A stretch of 64,000 nucleotides of DNA from Apricaphanius iberus (taxonomy: Eukaryota > Chordata > Actinopteri > Cyprinodontiformes > Aphaniidae): contig JAPXFQ010002804.1 in assembly GCA_028564705.1 (NCBI GenBank), positions 2,232,001 to 2,296,000 on the forward strand, given 5' to 3'. The notes under the pieces are model-generated. The model made no database searches. It saw nothing but the letters and a program-made list of their open reading frames with translations, and was not told the origin of the DNA. The position numbers and the translations under genes were made by a program. The number at the start of each line of letters is the position of its first letter. Position 1 is the first letter of the stretch. Positions 23,036 to 33,872 of the stretch are shown in pieces.

Positions 23036-23084
23036 ATGTACACTAGGAGTGGAATTTACTACGATGCAAGGGGGTACCACCTAA

Positions 23085-24590
23085 AATATTGCATAGGGCA
23101 GCCTATCATGAGCGAACAGAGGCGGGACCCAGTGAACATCAGTCAGAGGTACGTGCAAAGACTCCGCCGAGAGCACAGAGGACAAAGGAGCTAAAAACTG
23201 AAGCCGAATTAGCTAACCCTTCTCTCGAAAGGGCCAGGTACTACATTGAATGTCTGAAGCAGGTATTGGACGAAGCAAAAAAGAAAAGAATAGCAGAGTC
23301 TGTAGAATGACTGCTATCTCTGCTGCCATTGGAGGACATACCGGTCCCAGCTAAAGCGGCCTATCGCAACGTAGACCAGCGGGTGAAGAAACCGCCCCAG
23401 CCGCCATCTTCTCCACCTGCATCTAGAACGCAGAAAGCCGCCGCGTGCAACAGCTGAGAGACACTGAAATTGATGAAAATAATGTTGTTCAAACTCTACC
23501 AATGCTTTAAGTAGCTGGAGCGAGTGGAACAACGCTTGTTTTCCGAGCCTGGAGTGACTCGGACTGGGACCAAGCTGTCTCAAGCCTACCACAGATCACC
23601 GCAAACGGGAGTAATCTGTCTGTCTCACAAGCCCACCGGTGCGGAGATCGTTTGGATTCTGAAACGGCAACTCAAAGCCACTGACGCTGTGAAGTTGAAA
23701 GACAGTCTGCCGGCAGCGGACCTGCGTGCAAAGTTCAAGCACATAGGACGGGGACGAACCAGAGGTGAGCGCTGATTATTCCGCAGTGGTAAGTAAGCTC
23801 TGTAAAGCCATTGAAAAAGAGTTCCAGACAAGGCCTAACTTGACTAAGCTACATTCTGTGAAACAAAGACAAGGGGAAGATGCAGATAACTTTATTCACA
23901 GATTAGGAGAAGCTTTTGAGCAGTTCAGTGGACTTCAGAAACCGGAACAAGGTGACTTCGCTGGTTCTGTTTACGAAAATATGCTTTGTGATCGAGTCCT
24001 TGGTGCTTTATTGCCAGAACTTCGAGCAGAAGTAATGGACAAGTACATTGGTTTGGAGGATGGCATGAATTTTATTGACCTGCGCAAATATATGATTCAC
24101 TGTGAAAGTCAGTTGAAAAGAAAACAAAGTGAGCTTAAATCAAAGAGAGAAACAGACATACATAAAGCAGCATTGACGATGTACTCTGCAGTCACAAAAA
24201 AATTACAGGAGTGGACCGCCCCGACGTCAGCATACAGGTCCTAGTGAGCACTGAAGAGGAGGCAGACAACAGCAACAAAACTCAAACCGACACTGACGCC
24301 ATTTTTCCCCAGACCGGATCAACAACAACGACAATAACAGAGAATCAGATGATGACGATGACCGTTGTTATACCTGCGGGGGGCGTGGCCACTGGCGAGA
24401 CCAATATACCAGGAGGCGGAGTCAAGGCGGAGTCAAGGCCCACGCAGTGGACGTCAACAAGCCGACTGATCAAAGCTGCGGACCTCCAGTTCAGAGCTAA
24501 AAGGAGATTTCTCCGTTTCACCAGCAGATGGGGTTGGAGGTCTGACACACACACAAACACACACAGACACACACGTTCACTTTGAAATCG
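23085..24590 (+). pseudogene. gag: Endogenous retrovirus gag remnant
   Basis: Several frames together resemble a retroviral Gag: a basic, Pro-rich N-terminal region (23089-23310), a middle part (23524-23775) and a capsid-like frame (23765-24244). The capsid part has a major-homology-like stretch RQGEDADNFIHRLGEAF near residues 35-52, of the gamma/epsilon-retroviral style. A single zinc-knuckle-like stretch lies at 24366-24407 in a third frame: CYTC, four residues, H, then Tyr where the last Cys should be, so it is incomplete. Frameshifts separate the pieces. Gag would form the particle shell. No pol follows; env-like sequence starts within 300 bp. No flanking LTR pair was identified. Confidence 0.72.
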
Positions 24591-24853
24591 ATAGTCAATC
24601 TGATTTAAGTGATGATTCACATTCTGAGAGCGACAATCAGTCTGATTTTAGTGATCAAACACTTAGTGAAAGTGACAATCAATCTGATTTTTGTGATGAT
24701 TTTGTTGATGAAAATGTTTCCTGTAATGAACAACCTGTTGATGATGGAGAACGTGTTTTTTGTGATACAAATCCTGATGCCAGCAATGAAAATGCTGCAA
24801 TTTCAAATGTGACATTCTTCAAAGCTCTGGGGACCCAGAGCAAAGAAGACTGA
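24583..24853 (+). pseudogene. Asp/Ser-rich repeat-containing frame between gag and env
   Basis: This frame encodes repeated SDNQSDFSD-like units (about 24632-24700) and ends with TGA at 24851-24853. It is highly acidic. It sits where pol would be expected in a retrovirus but has no protease, RT or integrase motif. It may be an env leader or a Gag extension; I cannot tell. Confidence 0.45.
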
Positions 24854-24860
24854 AACATTT

Positions 24861-26262
24861 ATGCTGTTTGTATTTTATTTCTTGTTAGGGGGCATCGTTT
24901 GGACTCTGCATCGGGGCCGAGAGACCGTCTGGGCTGGATTTCATCAGAGATCGGTCACACCTAATGTCTTACAAGAGAGCTGGGTTCGAGGAAATCTGTG
25001 GTACCAGTTTGCTAATTATTCTGCCAGATCAGTTACTAATAAGTATTGTGTTGTTTGCATGGGTACAACACTCCCCAAGTATTATGTTCCTAAACCATTC
25101 GAGGAGCAGTTAGATCAATGTGCGAGTTATTGTGAGACCCCAGTACAAGTTCCCAGAATTAATTTCACCCTTAAAGGTAGAAAGTGCAGTATCTGTGCCT
25201 CTCATTGTATTTTAGCAGTAACAGCGGGATTAGATAAAACCTGGGCGAAACATTGTAGTTAGGTAAAATCTGTTGAGGCTCCTGGGTTAATTGACTTCTT
25301 ACAACCAGCACCAGATGCGTCTTATGTTTGTTTTAATGCGACAAGATCAGGACAGCAGGTTAACATGGGTGAGTTTTCCGGAAAGTGTTCAAGAATATTT
25401 CATCTTAATGACAAAGAGGATTCCTTTTCTGAGTGTTGGAAGTCTGACAAGCTTATGGATGATACCAAACTTGATTACTGGACTCGCTCTTCTAGAATTC
25501 ACCTGCGTAGGTGGATTTTAAATCAGGAACAGGCGGGACCAGACGTTTACTGGGTGTGTGTTGACGGCAAGCTGAGGTCCAAACTACCCCAGAACTGGAA
25601 AGGTATGTGATGTTAGCTCATGTGATGTTAGCTTATGATGTCTCGATTGCAGTTGATCCTTTCAGGAAGGATGGAGTATTTCGGCGTCACATGTCCTGGA
25701 GAGCAGTTACAGATCTAGGGAGCTTTGATGAGCAGGTTTACTTTGATGCAATTGCCATGAGGAGTTCCGCATGAGTTTAAAGCTAGAAATCAGATCGCAG
25801 CAGGGTTTGAATCCATTTTTATGTGGCCTACTATCAATAAAAATGTAGATTGGATTAACTATCTGTTTTATAATCAGCAGAGGTTCATCAACTACACGCA
25901 CGATGCCATGCAAGGCGTGGCTGAGCAGCTACACACCACTTCCCTCTTAGCGTGGGAAAACCGGATGGCCATCGACATGATGGAGGCAGAAAGAGGAGGA
26001 GTTTGTGCTTTGTTGGGAGGAAAGTGGTGTACTTACATCCCAGGGAACACAGACTCTGATGGTAGTGTTACCAGAGCCTTGCAAGGCCTGAGGGTCATGA
26101 AGGGGAACATGGCCAAAAATGCTGCAGTGAACACTGACCTACATGGTTTGGGTGTTGGTTAGATTCTGTTTTTGGTAAATTGAGGTCTTTAGTTGTTGGA
26201 GCTTTTGTAGCATGTGTTTGTTGTATTGTTCCTTTTCTCAGAGGTCTAGCAGTTAGAGTGTT
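24861..26262 (+). pseudogene. env: Endogenous retrovirus env remnant
   Basis: A surface-subunit-like part opens with a hydrophobic leader (from 24861) and holds repeated CVVC, CSIC and CASYC cysteine motifs. It stops at TAG 25260-25262 and the same frame reopens at 25365-25610. After a stop-rich patch at 25608-25770 with a small duplication of GATGTTAGCT, the same frame reopens at 25821-26162 as a transmembrane-subunit-like part. This shows an immunosuppressive-like helix (ENRMAIDMMEAERGG) and then C, six residues, W, C (26004-26030), where many gamma-type Env proteins have CX6CC. A membrane segment with a CVCC motif (about 26185-26240) lies in a shifted frame. The copy is broken. Fish carry conserved env-derived genes such as percomORF, but the stops argue against this being one. 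Confidence 0.75.
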
Positions 26263-27194
26263 CGAGAAAACTTTCTAACACCAAATGTTGAGAAAGCCTT
26301 TGATTGATCAGACAGGCGCCTCTGGAACTGATGCAGACTCGATTCGACGAAATGGAAATGGAAGAGAAGAGCTGTGTGGAGATGAAATGGGTATGGACTT
26401 GCTTAATGACCTCGAATTATATGAGTAATTAGTTTACAGATGTATGACAACTCCCTTTAAATCACTTTGTGACTTTGTTTTTTCCCTGTGACTAATGTCT
26501 TGTGTTTTTCCATGGGAGTTTAGCAGTCTCATTCCAAGGATGTCAATGACAGAAAGTGGGGTTTGATTTGAATTTTTTTTTTATTCCATTATTTTTTGTG
26601 GTTTTTTTTTTTAGAATTTTACATGCTTCTTCAATTTATTAGTATTTTTTTTATTCAGTCATGAGTAATAAAATGAAAGAGACTTCAGTATTTACATCAG
26701 ATTGTTCACATATTGAACCTAAACAATACACAGAAAAATCACTGAGAGGCAAACTGGGTGTTCTTTTAACTCCATAGGCATTCCCATTTCAGCTGTGGAT
26801 GCTTTTTTGATCAACTCAAAATATCAAAGTACTTTTAAGCAAAGTTTTCTGTTTATTTTTTAACTTTGATGCTGAATATCAAAGACATCATGAAAAGATT
26901 TTTCACTTCAGGATGAAGTATTGTAGAAAACTTAATTCTTTCTGAATATATTTGTATCTGTGGGTCTTACCCTTTCTTTTTCCCAGCACACATTTGTTGC
27001 ACCCACAGTGATCTGTTTAACGGTATGGGAAACTGGAACAACTTATCTTTCAGACACAAAAAATAATCATTACAACTTTTGGAAGGTGTTCAATTGTTTC
27101 ATTTTATAGAAATAAATGATCAAAAACATAAAATCTCAAGGATGAGACCAAATACTAATATTGATAATTTAAACTTAATTATTCTATTGGGCTT
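26263..27194. other. AT-rich spacer
   Basis: T-rich runs at 26560-26660. No LTR matching the region upstream of gag could be seen. No gene. Confidence 0.4.
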
Positions 27195-27434
27195 TTATTC
27201 TCTACTTTTAACCAGTGGGCTCAAGGTTAAACCTTTGGTCTATTCATTTTGGTTATTGTGTCCTTCAGCAAGACACTTCCACCACCTTACCAGATGATGG
27301 TGGTTAGAGGACCCAGGAGTGAGGTGCCGATTGTACGGCAGCCTCACTTCTGTCAGTCTACCGTATGGCAACTGTGGCTTAAATGTGTGTTACCTCCATC
27401 AGCACATGAATGAATTAATGTATTGTAAAGTGTA
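27195..27434 (+). mobile_element. SINE-like remnant with CAGCAAGACACTTCC body
   Basis: TGTGTCCTTCAGCAAGACAC and TACGGCAGCCTCACTTCTGT followed by TGTAAAGTG match the body and tail of an abundant fish SINE. The tRNA-like head is not recognisable. Confidence 0.55.
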
Positions 27435-27439
27435 AATAT

Positions 27440-27590
27440 CAGACCATACAATTTTCGGCATTTTTTTTCTCATTTCGTCTCTCATAGTTGAAATATATCT
27501 ATGATGAAAATTACATCCCTGTCTCATCTTTTTATAGTAGAGAACTTGCACAATCGGTGGCTGACTAAATACTTTTTTGCCCCACTGTAT
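27440..27590 (-). mobile_element. Tc1/mariner terminal fragment
   Basis: The minus strand begins TACAGTGGGGCAAAAAAGTA and continues through GCAAGTTCTC and TTTTCATCATAG motifs, the known end of a widespread fish Tc1-like family. Only one terminus is present. Confidence 0.75.
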
Positions 27591-28152
27591 TTAGATTCAT
27601 TAGGAATCAGCGTATATCCATGTTGGTGTACCCAAAGTGCAACCTCTAAATAAGGCATTATTTGGCTCAAAACTCCTTAATTCCACCAATATTAAGTTAT
27701 GACTTGCTAACACTATTCCCTGTGAATTCCAGAGGTACTTTTTTGTTGTCTTCCTGGGTGTTTTGCAGGCGTTTATTCCAACTTACAACACTGTTTACAA
27801 TGACATCACTGCTGTGGGCCATTGCAATTGTAGTTGTACTCTCTTAGAACAGGGTAAAGTACTTCCAATGAAAATATTTTTTCTTTATTGTATCTTCTTG
27901 GCCTCCATGTCACAAAGCATATAGAAAATAGCATTAGAAAAACAAAGCTTATGTACAAACAAGAATTCTTACTTTTACATTATATGGAGGTCTGTGTCTG
28001 GCGCATTTTTGGTTACATGTGTAGCGCAGTAGCCATGACCAGACATACATCACTATCACTGGAGGTGGTAATCCGCATTCTAGCTTCAACAGGAAAAGGA
28101 GGAATTTTCCTAAAACAAAACCTATTGCTGCCTAGCTGCTGCACTCTGTTCC
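27591..28152. other. No recognisable gene
   Basis: Short frames on both strands, none with a recognisable motif. Confidence 0.4.
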
Positions 28153-28155
28153 GTA

Positions 28156-28735
28156 AGCCATTTATACTTCTCCGTCTGCATTGAAATGGATTGATGCAGC
28201 ACATTATCCATCGACACAAGTCTTCTCTGTCACCTAAGCAAGGTGCACAGAGTAGAGCCGCTTTTCTAACTATCGGTCCCCATCAATGGGAAGCGTATGC
28301 CTGTGATTGGTCCGCTCAACAATGGTCAGAGATATTTTCTCATGAATTGTGTCCTACAGTCGATGTAATCAGTAGTTAATGCAACATTTGGGAGCTCCAT
28401 GTTTTTATATCAAAAGGACAAATTATCTAATATGGTCTTTTGGCAATTTTGAACACAGAACGCTGTGTTTGTTTACATGCATTTTTAGAGTATTCTATGA
28501 GCTGCCCTTCTAATAAAAAGCTTGACAGCTTGAACAAAACGTACTTTCTGTCGTCTGCAGCTCCTTGAGGGGGGAATGCATTCACAAGCTGAAGAAAAAA
28601 AAGAATTGCTTTGCAACACTGAAAAACCAACAGAGAACGGAGAGACAGAAACGGAGTACTATAAACAAAAAACTGCTCCTTCAGTACATCTGCGTCTGGG
28701 CAAAAACTTGCTGATGGAGAAGTATAAACTATGCT
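28156..28735. mobile_element. Harbinger-type MITE, copy 2
   Basis: The left end AGCCATTTATACTTCTCCG pairs with the right end GGAGAAGTATAAACTATGCT. The flanks are GTA (28153-28155) and TTA (28736-28738), a three-base duplication with one mismatch. Internal blocks such as TCAGTAGTTAATGCA, the GATTGGTC region and ACTTTCTGTC are shared with 19343-19978, so both belong to one family. Confidence 0.82.
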
Positions 28736-28738
28736 TTA

Positions 28739-29698
28739 GCCCTTGGCCGTGCTTGCATCAGAGAGTAAACTTCAAAAAACTGTGCTCCATCATTGCTGGC
28801 AAGCTTTAATCGGCTGTTAAAATAAGCTTAACACACCTGTCCAAAGCGCTGCAGAACAAATCCTGTGAGAGAAAGAGACATTCTGCAGCCTTGCGTGCTA
28901 CGGGGAGCCGATGAAAATGGCACCTTAATGAGCCTGAGCATCAAAAGCCAGAAGATGCTGAAGCTGAAAGCTGCCACCAAAAGGTGCTGTTCCATGGGAG
29001 AAGGTTGGAGCTGAACACTCTTTAGCCGAGCCAGACAAGCCAGACAGGACAAGTCCGACGTCCTAGCTAATGATGGTTATCTGCGGCTCTAAAAGCCACA
29101 GAACCCAGAGGCCACACTGCTAGCTGTGAGCATATGCAGCTGTTAGCCAAAGTGCTAAAGGCTGGTTTCCTCTTATGCTTAAGTTCCCTCGCCTCCAACG
29201 GATCAACCTAGAGAACTAAGAATCGTTCAATAAGTTTGTCTGGGCAGAGTTAAATTACTTTAGCATAAACAACTGTAAAGATTGTTTTCATTGTCTATTT
29301 CAGGGTTTGTTGCTGCATTTGTAACATTTAATTCTTCAGATCTCTGGGCATAACAGCCTGCTTGGCCTATAGTTTAACATATTTTCTTAAAGGTTTTTGA
29401 CCAATAAGTCAGGTAAATCCTGCAACATGAGTTGCTTCCTCCTACCAGAGTTTTTCCTTTTTTTTGTGGTGCAAATAGCTGGAAAAAAAAGAGTAGCTTT
29501 TAGCTGCTCTGCGAACATTACCTGTGCTTCATAAACAATAAAGATAGCTATCAACATATTCAAAATAGGGATTAGCTTTAGAATAGATTGTTTAAAGACA
29601 GGAAAATAATTAGTATGTCAAAATATTAAAATTAGATCAACCACTGCTTGACCGATCAATAACATAGCAACAATAACCTTTTTAATCCAAAGGTTATT
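28739..29698. other. No recognisable gene
   Basis: Includes a GC-richer stretch at 28800-29200 without a definable domain. The short frames there show no support. Confidence 0.4.
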
Positions 29699-29711
29699 GA
29701 TTTCTAATTCA
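29699..29711. repeat. Target-site duplication, left (truncated SINE)
   Basis: GATTTCTAATTCA, repeated exactly at 29840-29852. Confidence 0.88.
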
Positions 29712-29839
29712 TTCATCCATCCATCCATTTTCTGAACCGCTTAATCCTCCAGGGGTTGCGGGGGGGGCTGGTGCCTCTCTCCAGCTGTCAACGGGCCAGA
29801 AGCGGGGTACACCCTGGACCGGTCGCCAGTCCATCACAG
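29712..29839 (-). mobile_element. 5'-truncated SINE with GGAT tail
   Basis: The tail (TTCATCCATCCATCCATTTT on the plus strand) and the CGGGGTACACCCTGGACC block match the 3' half of the SINE at 3549-3916. The tRNA head is missing. Perfect 13-bp duplications show that truncation happened during insertion, as expected for LINE-driven target-primed copying. Confidence 0.88.
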
Positions 29840-29852
29840 GATTTCTAATTCA
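29840..29852. repeat. Target-site duplication, right (truncated SINE)
   Basis: Exact copy of 29699-29711. Confidence 0.88.
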
Positions 29853-30520
29853 GCAGATTATTAAATGAAACATTACTTCCCATTCCAAAATAATGTTTTT
29901 GTATTTGCTTTGCAGTATGTATCATTTTTGGATACAAATCAAAATGTTTCTATTTAGTTTAAAACTAATCACAATTAATATAAAACTAATTTAGTTTCAC
30001 CTACAAACATTTCAATATAAACATAGGTCTTTAAGCCAATGTTTTTTATACATCACAATCAATTTATTGGTTATTGCAATTTTTTCTTTGCATATTTATC
30101 CATTTACTGTTTTTATTGTTGGTAGTTAGTATTATTGTTTATTCTTTTTTACTTAGTAGTTGTGTGTTACTAGCTTGGTAAGTTGTTGACAGAAGTGTTT
30201 TTCCTAAATTCTTTTTTTTTTGTTAATAAGCTTTGTATTTTGAAAGACGTATTTTTCAACATACTGTAAATGCATAGTAACCTGCTGTTCAATGGACATC
30301 ACAAACTCATTCCTTCATCTCTTGTTTAATTACCTCAGCCTTATCGCCCAGTTAATCATAAATATTAAGTGTGACTTTGGTTATAATTATTTTGGCTGTC
30401 TTTTAAAAATATTGAAATAAAGCTATACATTTGATTAATAATTGCCCCCAAGCAATGATAAATAAATACCCACAGTCAAAACCGACCTATCTGTCTTACA
30501 ACACGTTTGCTCCTCATTCA
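29853..30520. other. AT-rich spacer, no gene
   Basis: No motif or repeat with definable ends. Confidence 0.4.
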
Positions 30521-30529
30521 GTGAAGTTG

Positions 30530-30718
30530 ATTACATTGGGTATAGTAGAGGATTCAGAAGTTTTAGTAAAGTAAGAGTAGTGATACTCCATAACAATACT
30601 CAAGTAAAAGAAAAAAAAAATACAGCGTAGTAAAACAAATCTTAAAAGCAAAAAATGTCCCTAAGTTATTCAGGTAAATGTAACTGAGTAAATGTAACTA
30701 GTTACTACCCACCTTTGA
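30530..30718 (-). mobile_element. hAT MITE terminal fragment
   Basis: The right end on the minus strand reads AAGGTGGGTAGTAACTAGTT, then TTTACTCAGTTACATTTACC, a recurrent fish hAT terminus built from GTTACATTTAC units. The other end and an 8-bp duplication were not found. Confidence 0.65.
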
Positions 30719-32185
30719 CATCTTTGCCTCTGTCTTCTGAGCTAGCGTTGTGTGAACACAGATCTGAATACACCACAACGACACAGTCTTTCCTATTCTC
30801 GAGTTGGCCGGTGATCAGTTAATCAGTGCATTTAATGAGCACCACATGGATACTAGGGACGAGTTTTTCACTCACTGCTTCTGTATTTTGCCTGATTTCA
30901 TGCTAAAGAAGCAATGACACGGTCACACAGAAAAACGGTTCACACAGGACCATCCTCTGAAAAAAGGAATTGCTTTTAGGTTTGACAAGAAAAATTCTGA
31001 TCATTTTTTTAGAACATACAATTCAAAAACAGAATTTTCAAATAAATTTTCCACATTAATTCAGTGATTTAACACTGGACTGCTTTACCTGCAATAAGAG
31101 GAAAGAGGAAATTGTTAGAGTAAACTGTGTTTTATGTAGGTCGCTAGAGTCATTCACTGGATTAGAATTTATGGATCTCATGCATTTGGAAACTAGAACT
31201 AGATTATTCTCATTATGTAAAAGCCGCAAGACAGTCTTTTGCTCGGTAGAGCAGCCTAAGCCTCTGATCTAGTTTTAAATTAGACTACAATCCTACTTTA
31301 TAAGTTAGCACATGCATTCCAATGAGTTTGTTAGATAAAAAATAAAAGTTTAAAAATAACCTTTAAGCTGGTAGTAATCAATGTTCCTTGATTTTTCATG
31401 TGTCTGAGCAAACACACACACTCCCTTAGACCACTTTGAGCAACACTAGACATGTGCACTGTGGTCATGTCAGCATCACTTCCATCCAAGTTATATTATT
31501 TAATAAAATAATCATATTACATCATTTTAGTGAGAAAACCTTGATATAAATGTTGAGTTTGCATCTGTTTTTTTTATATTATTTTGTTTTTATTTCAACT
31601 TAGTCGTATTTGAATCCCTGTCTTGCTGACTGCTTGTTATAATCTAGAACTTTTCAGATAACCTCTAACCGAAAAGTTCACTAGATATAAATAAATGCTA
31701 CACATAGGCCTGTAAACATGTCATTCAACTGTGAATGTAATTTGCCTGTTGAGCTGACAAAATTACCAAAGAGTAATAAAAAGTGTGAAGAAAGGATGAA
31801 AATATTCTACTGTCTGCCACAGCCTCTCACTCGGATAAAATGCGACGCAACCATTCAGTCTGTAGTCACTTTTTAAAACATTGGACATGTTTCTGAATTA
31901 GTACAACATATGAAAGTAACTCAGATTCATTCAGGACTACCAAAACCCAGTCCTGAGTCAGAGAGAAATGAGCAGATTCCGCCAAACAACCAGCTTTATT
32001 TAAACATAAGAAGAGTTGCTGACAAAGCAGTTTATAACAAAAGCAAACAGAACTGCAGCAACAAGCCCTGCTTCTTCCATGTCAAACTCTTATTACTGCT
32101 GCTCTGTGTGCCTTTTTTTAGCTGACCAGTGAAGTTACTGGCTTCTGAAACAGTTGTGATTTGCAACTGTTTTAGCAGTTGCACA
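30719..32185. other. No recognisable gene
   Basis: AT-rich DNA with short frames only. No promoter, RNA gene or repeat boundary could be supported. Confidence 0.4.
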
Positions 32186-32189
32186 TCAC

Positions 32190-32514
32190 ATACAGTATCC
32201 CTCACATTGCATATCACTCCAGCCAGCTGATGGTCTAGCATTGACTTGCATTAGGAGGAACCCAGGGGCAACAGCACCAGCAAATGGTCTCAAAAGGGGC
32301 CTGCGGTCAGGCCCCTTCTGGTGAGCACATGGAGGGCCGTGTGCCACCACAAAGAACCCCCCCCTCTCCACAGCATCTCCAGACTCTGTCATGACTGTCA
32401 CGTTTGCTCAGTGTGAATCTGCTTTTCACAGGGCCAGTAGCAAATCTGCCAATCTTGGTGTTCTCTGGCAAATGTCAAATGTCCTGCACAGTGTTGGGCT
32501 GTAAGTCATAACAC
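32190..32514 (-). pseudogene. Tc1-like transposase, C-terminal part (minus strand)
   Basis: On the minus strand, SRFTLSKRDSHDRVW (about 32460-32415) and RPFAGAVAPGFLLM (about 32295-32250) correspond to the core of a Tc1-like transposase, a relative of the one at 40.5-41.5 kb. The region after LLM reads QVNARP, so the second catalytic Asp has been replaced. The start of this part is cut off at 32514 by a LINE insertion, and the N-terminal half continues at 33256. Confidence 0.75.
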
Positions 32515-33255
32515 GCACTCCATTATTATGGCCCTCACCTCAGAAACCGGCTGCCAGAGGACCTCAGGGCTGCATAGAACGTTAATATTTTTTAAGAGCA
32601 GGCTCACCTTTTTAGGCAAGCTTTGAACTCATTATTATTTATTAATATCTTTTAATTTCTCTGCATGTATTATTTTAAGAATTTTTAGTTGAGCTTTTAA
32701 TTGACTATTATTTATTAATATGTTTAATTGCCCCTCATGTTTTATTTGATCACATCTTACCAGTCCTAATTTTTTTATCAGTGTTTTGCAATTTAATCTC
32801 ATTATCTACTATTTATTTTAATATTTTAGCTTCTTATTTTAGTCTTCCTTCCAGTGTTTCCTCTGTGGGAGCCCTCTGCCTCGGGAGCGGTGGTCGGCTG
32901 TGGCTGCCTGGGTGCTTTCCAGGTAGTGGAGGTGGGGGTCTCAGCCTTAAGTCCGCCGGGCGCCCTGGGTCAGTGCCTTGGCTGCTGCTGTTGATCTGCT
33001 GCTGTTGGCTCTTATGATTTTCTTTACCTGGCTGATCTGTACTCAGCCCGATGTTGCTTTTGTTTACCGTTGCTTTTAGGTGTGTTATGCATAAGAGATG
33101 GGTTGGGAGGAGGGGGGTTATTGTGGTTTTAATCCTGGGGGGGGGGGGGGGGGGGGGGTTGTTGAGGCTATGTGGGGTCATTTTAATCTGTATAGCAAGC
33201 GCTTTATGTGATAAAGTCTAAAACAAAAAGTCTAAGATAAATAAAGTCTGATTTG
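32515..33255 (+). mobile_element. L2-like LINE 3' end inserted in the Tc1
   Basis: Starts with sequence matching the LINE C-terminal motif YYGPHL (here TATTATGGCCCTCACCTC), then CTGCCAGAGGACCTCAGGGC and AAGAGCAGGCTCACC. A long 3' UTR follows, ending in AATAAAGTCTGATTTGATTT. It is strongly 5'-truncated. The UTR block at 32840-33010 has an inverted relative at 35760-35930, and the coding start has a relative at 53850-53976. Confidence 0.78.
33138..33158. repeat. Poly-G tract
   Basis: About 21 consecutive G inside the LINE 3' UTR. Such runs are prone to length error and to G-quadruplex formation. Confidence 0.95.
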
Positions 33256-33872
33256 ATTTTAACCCCTACGTGTGGACGTCGGGCCCTCATATCACCCTAA
33301 TGGACTCTGTTTCTGACTGAGCAGACACATACACATTTGTGACCTGCTGGAGGTCAATTTGCAGGGCTCTGGCAGTGCTTCTGTTCCTCCTTGCACAAAG
33401 GCAGAGGTAGAAGTCCTGCTGCTTGGTTCTTGCACTCCTACACGTCACCTGATGTATTGGCCTGTCGCCTGGTAGTGCCTCCATGCTCTGTAAACTACAC
33501 TGACAGACACAGCAAACCATCTAGCCACAGCTTGCACTGATGTGCCATCCTGGATGAGCTCTACTACCTGAGAAAGTTGTGTGGGTTTTGGGCTCTAACA
33601 CCATCAGCATTCAAAAGTGACCGAAACATCAGCCAGAAAGCACAGGAACTGAGAAGCGGTCTGTGGTCACCACCTGCAGAACCACTCCTTTATCGGGGGC
33701 GTCTTGCTAATTGCCTATAATTTCCACCTGTTGTGTACACCATTTGTTTAATAGGAGGTGAAAATGATTGTCAGTCACTGTTGCTTCCTAAGTGGACAGT
33801 TTGAATTCACAGCAGTGTTATTGACTTGGAGTTTCATTTTGTTAAGTGTTCGCTTTATTTAGGTGAGCAGTG
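33256..33872 (-). pseudogene. Tc1-like transposase, N-terminal part and 5' end
   Basis: The minus strand starts near 33872 with TACTGCTCACCTAAATAAAG, the terminal repeat style of the Tc1 copy at 40.2 kb (CTGCTCACAAAAATTAAAGG). It runs through a leader and into a helix-turn-helix region (about 33590-33287) with [14 protein letters not shown] and [13 protein letters not shown]. These residues bind the transposon end in Tc1 proteins. The frame breaks near 33287 and the LINE at 32515-33255 separates it from the catalytic part. Confidence 0.78.

Noticed and set aside
32834..33181. Pro/Gln-rich minus-strand frame of 115 codons
   Set aside because: It translates a poly-G run and a LINE 3' UTR whose inverted relative at 35.7 kb does not keep the frame.
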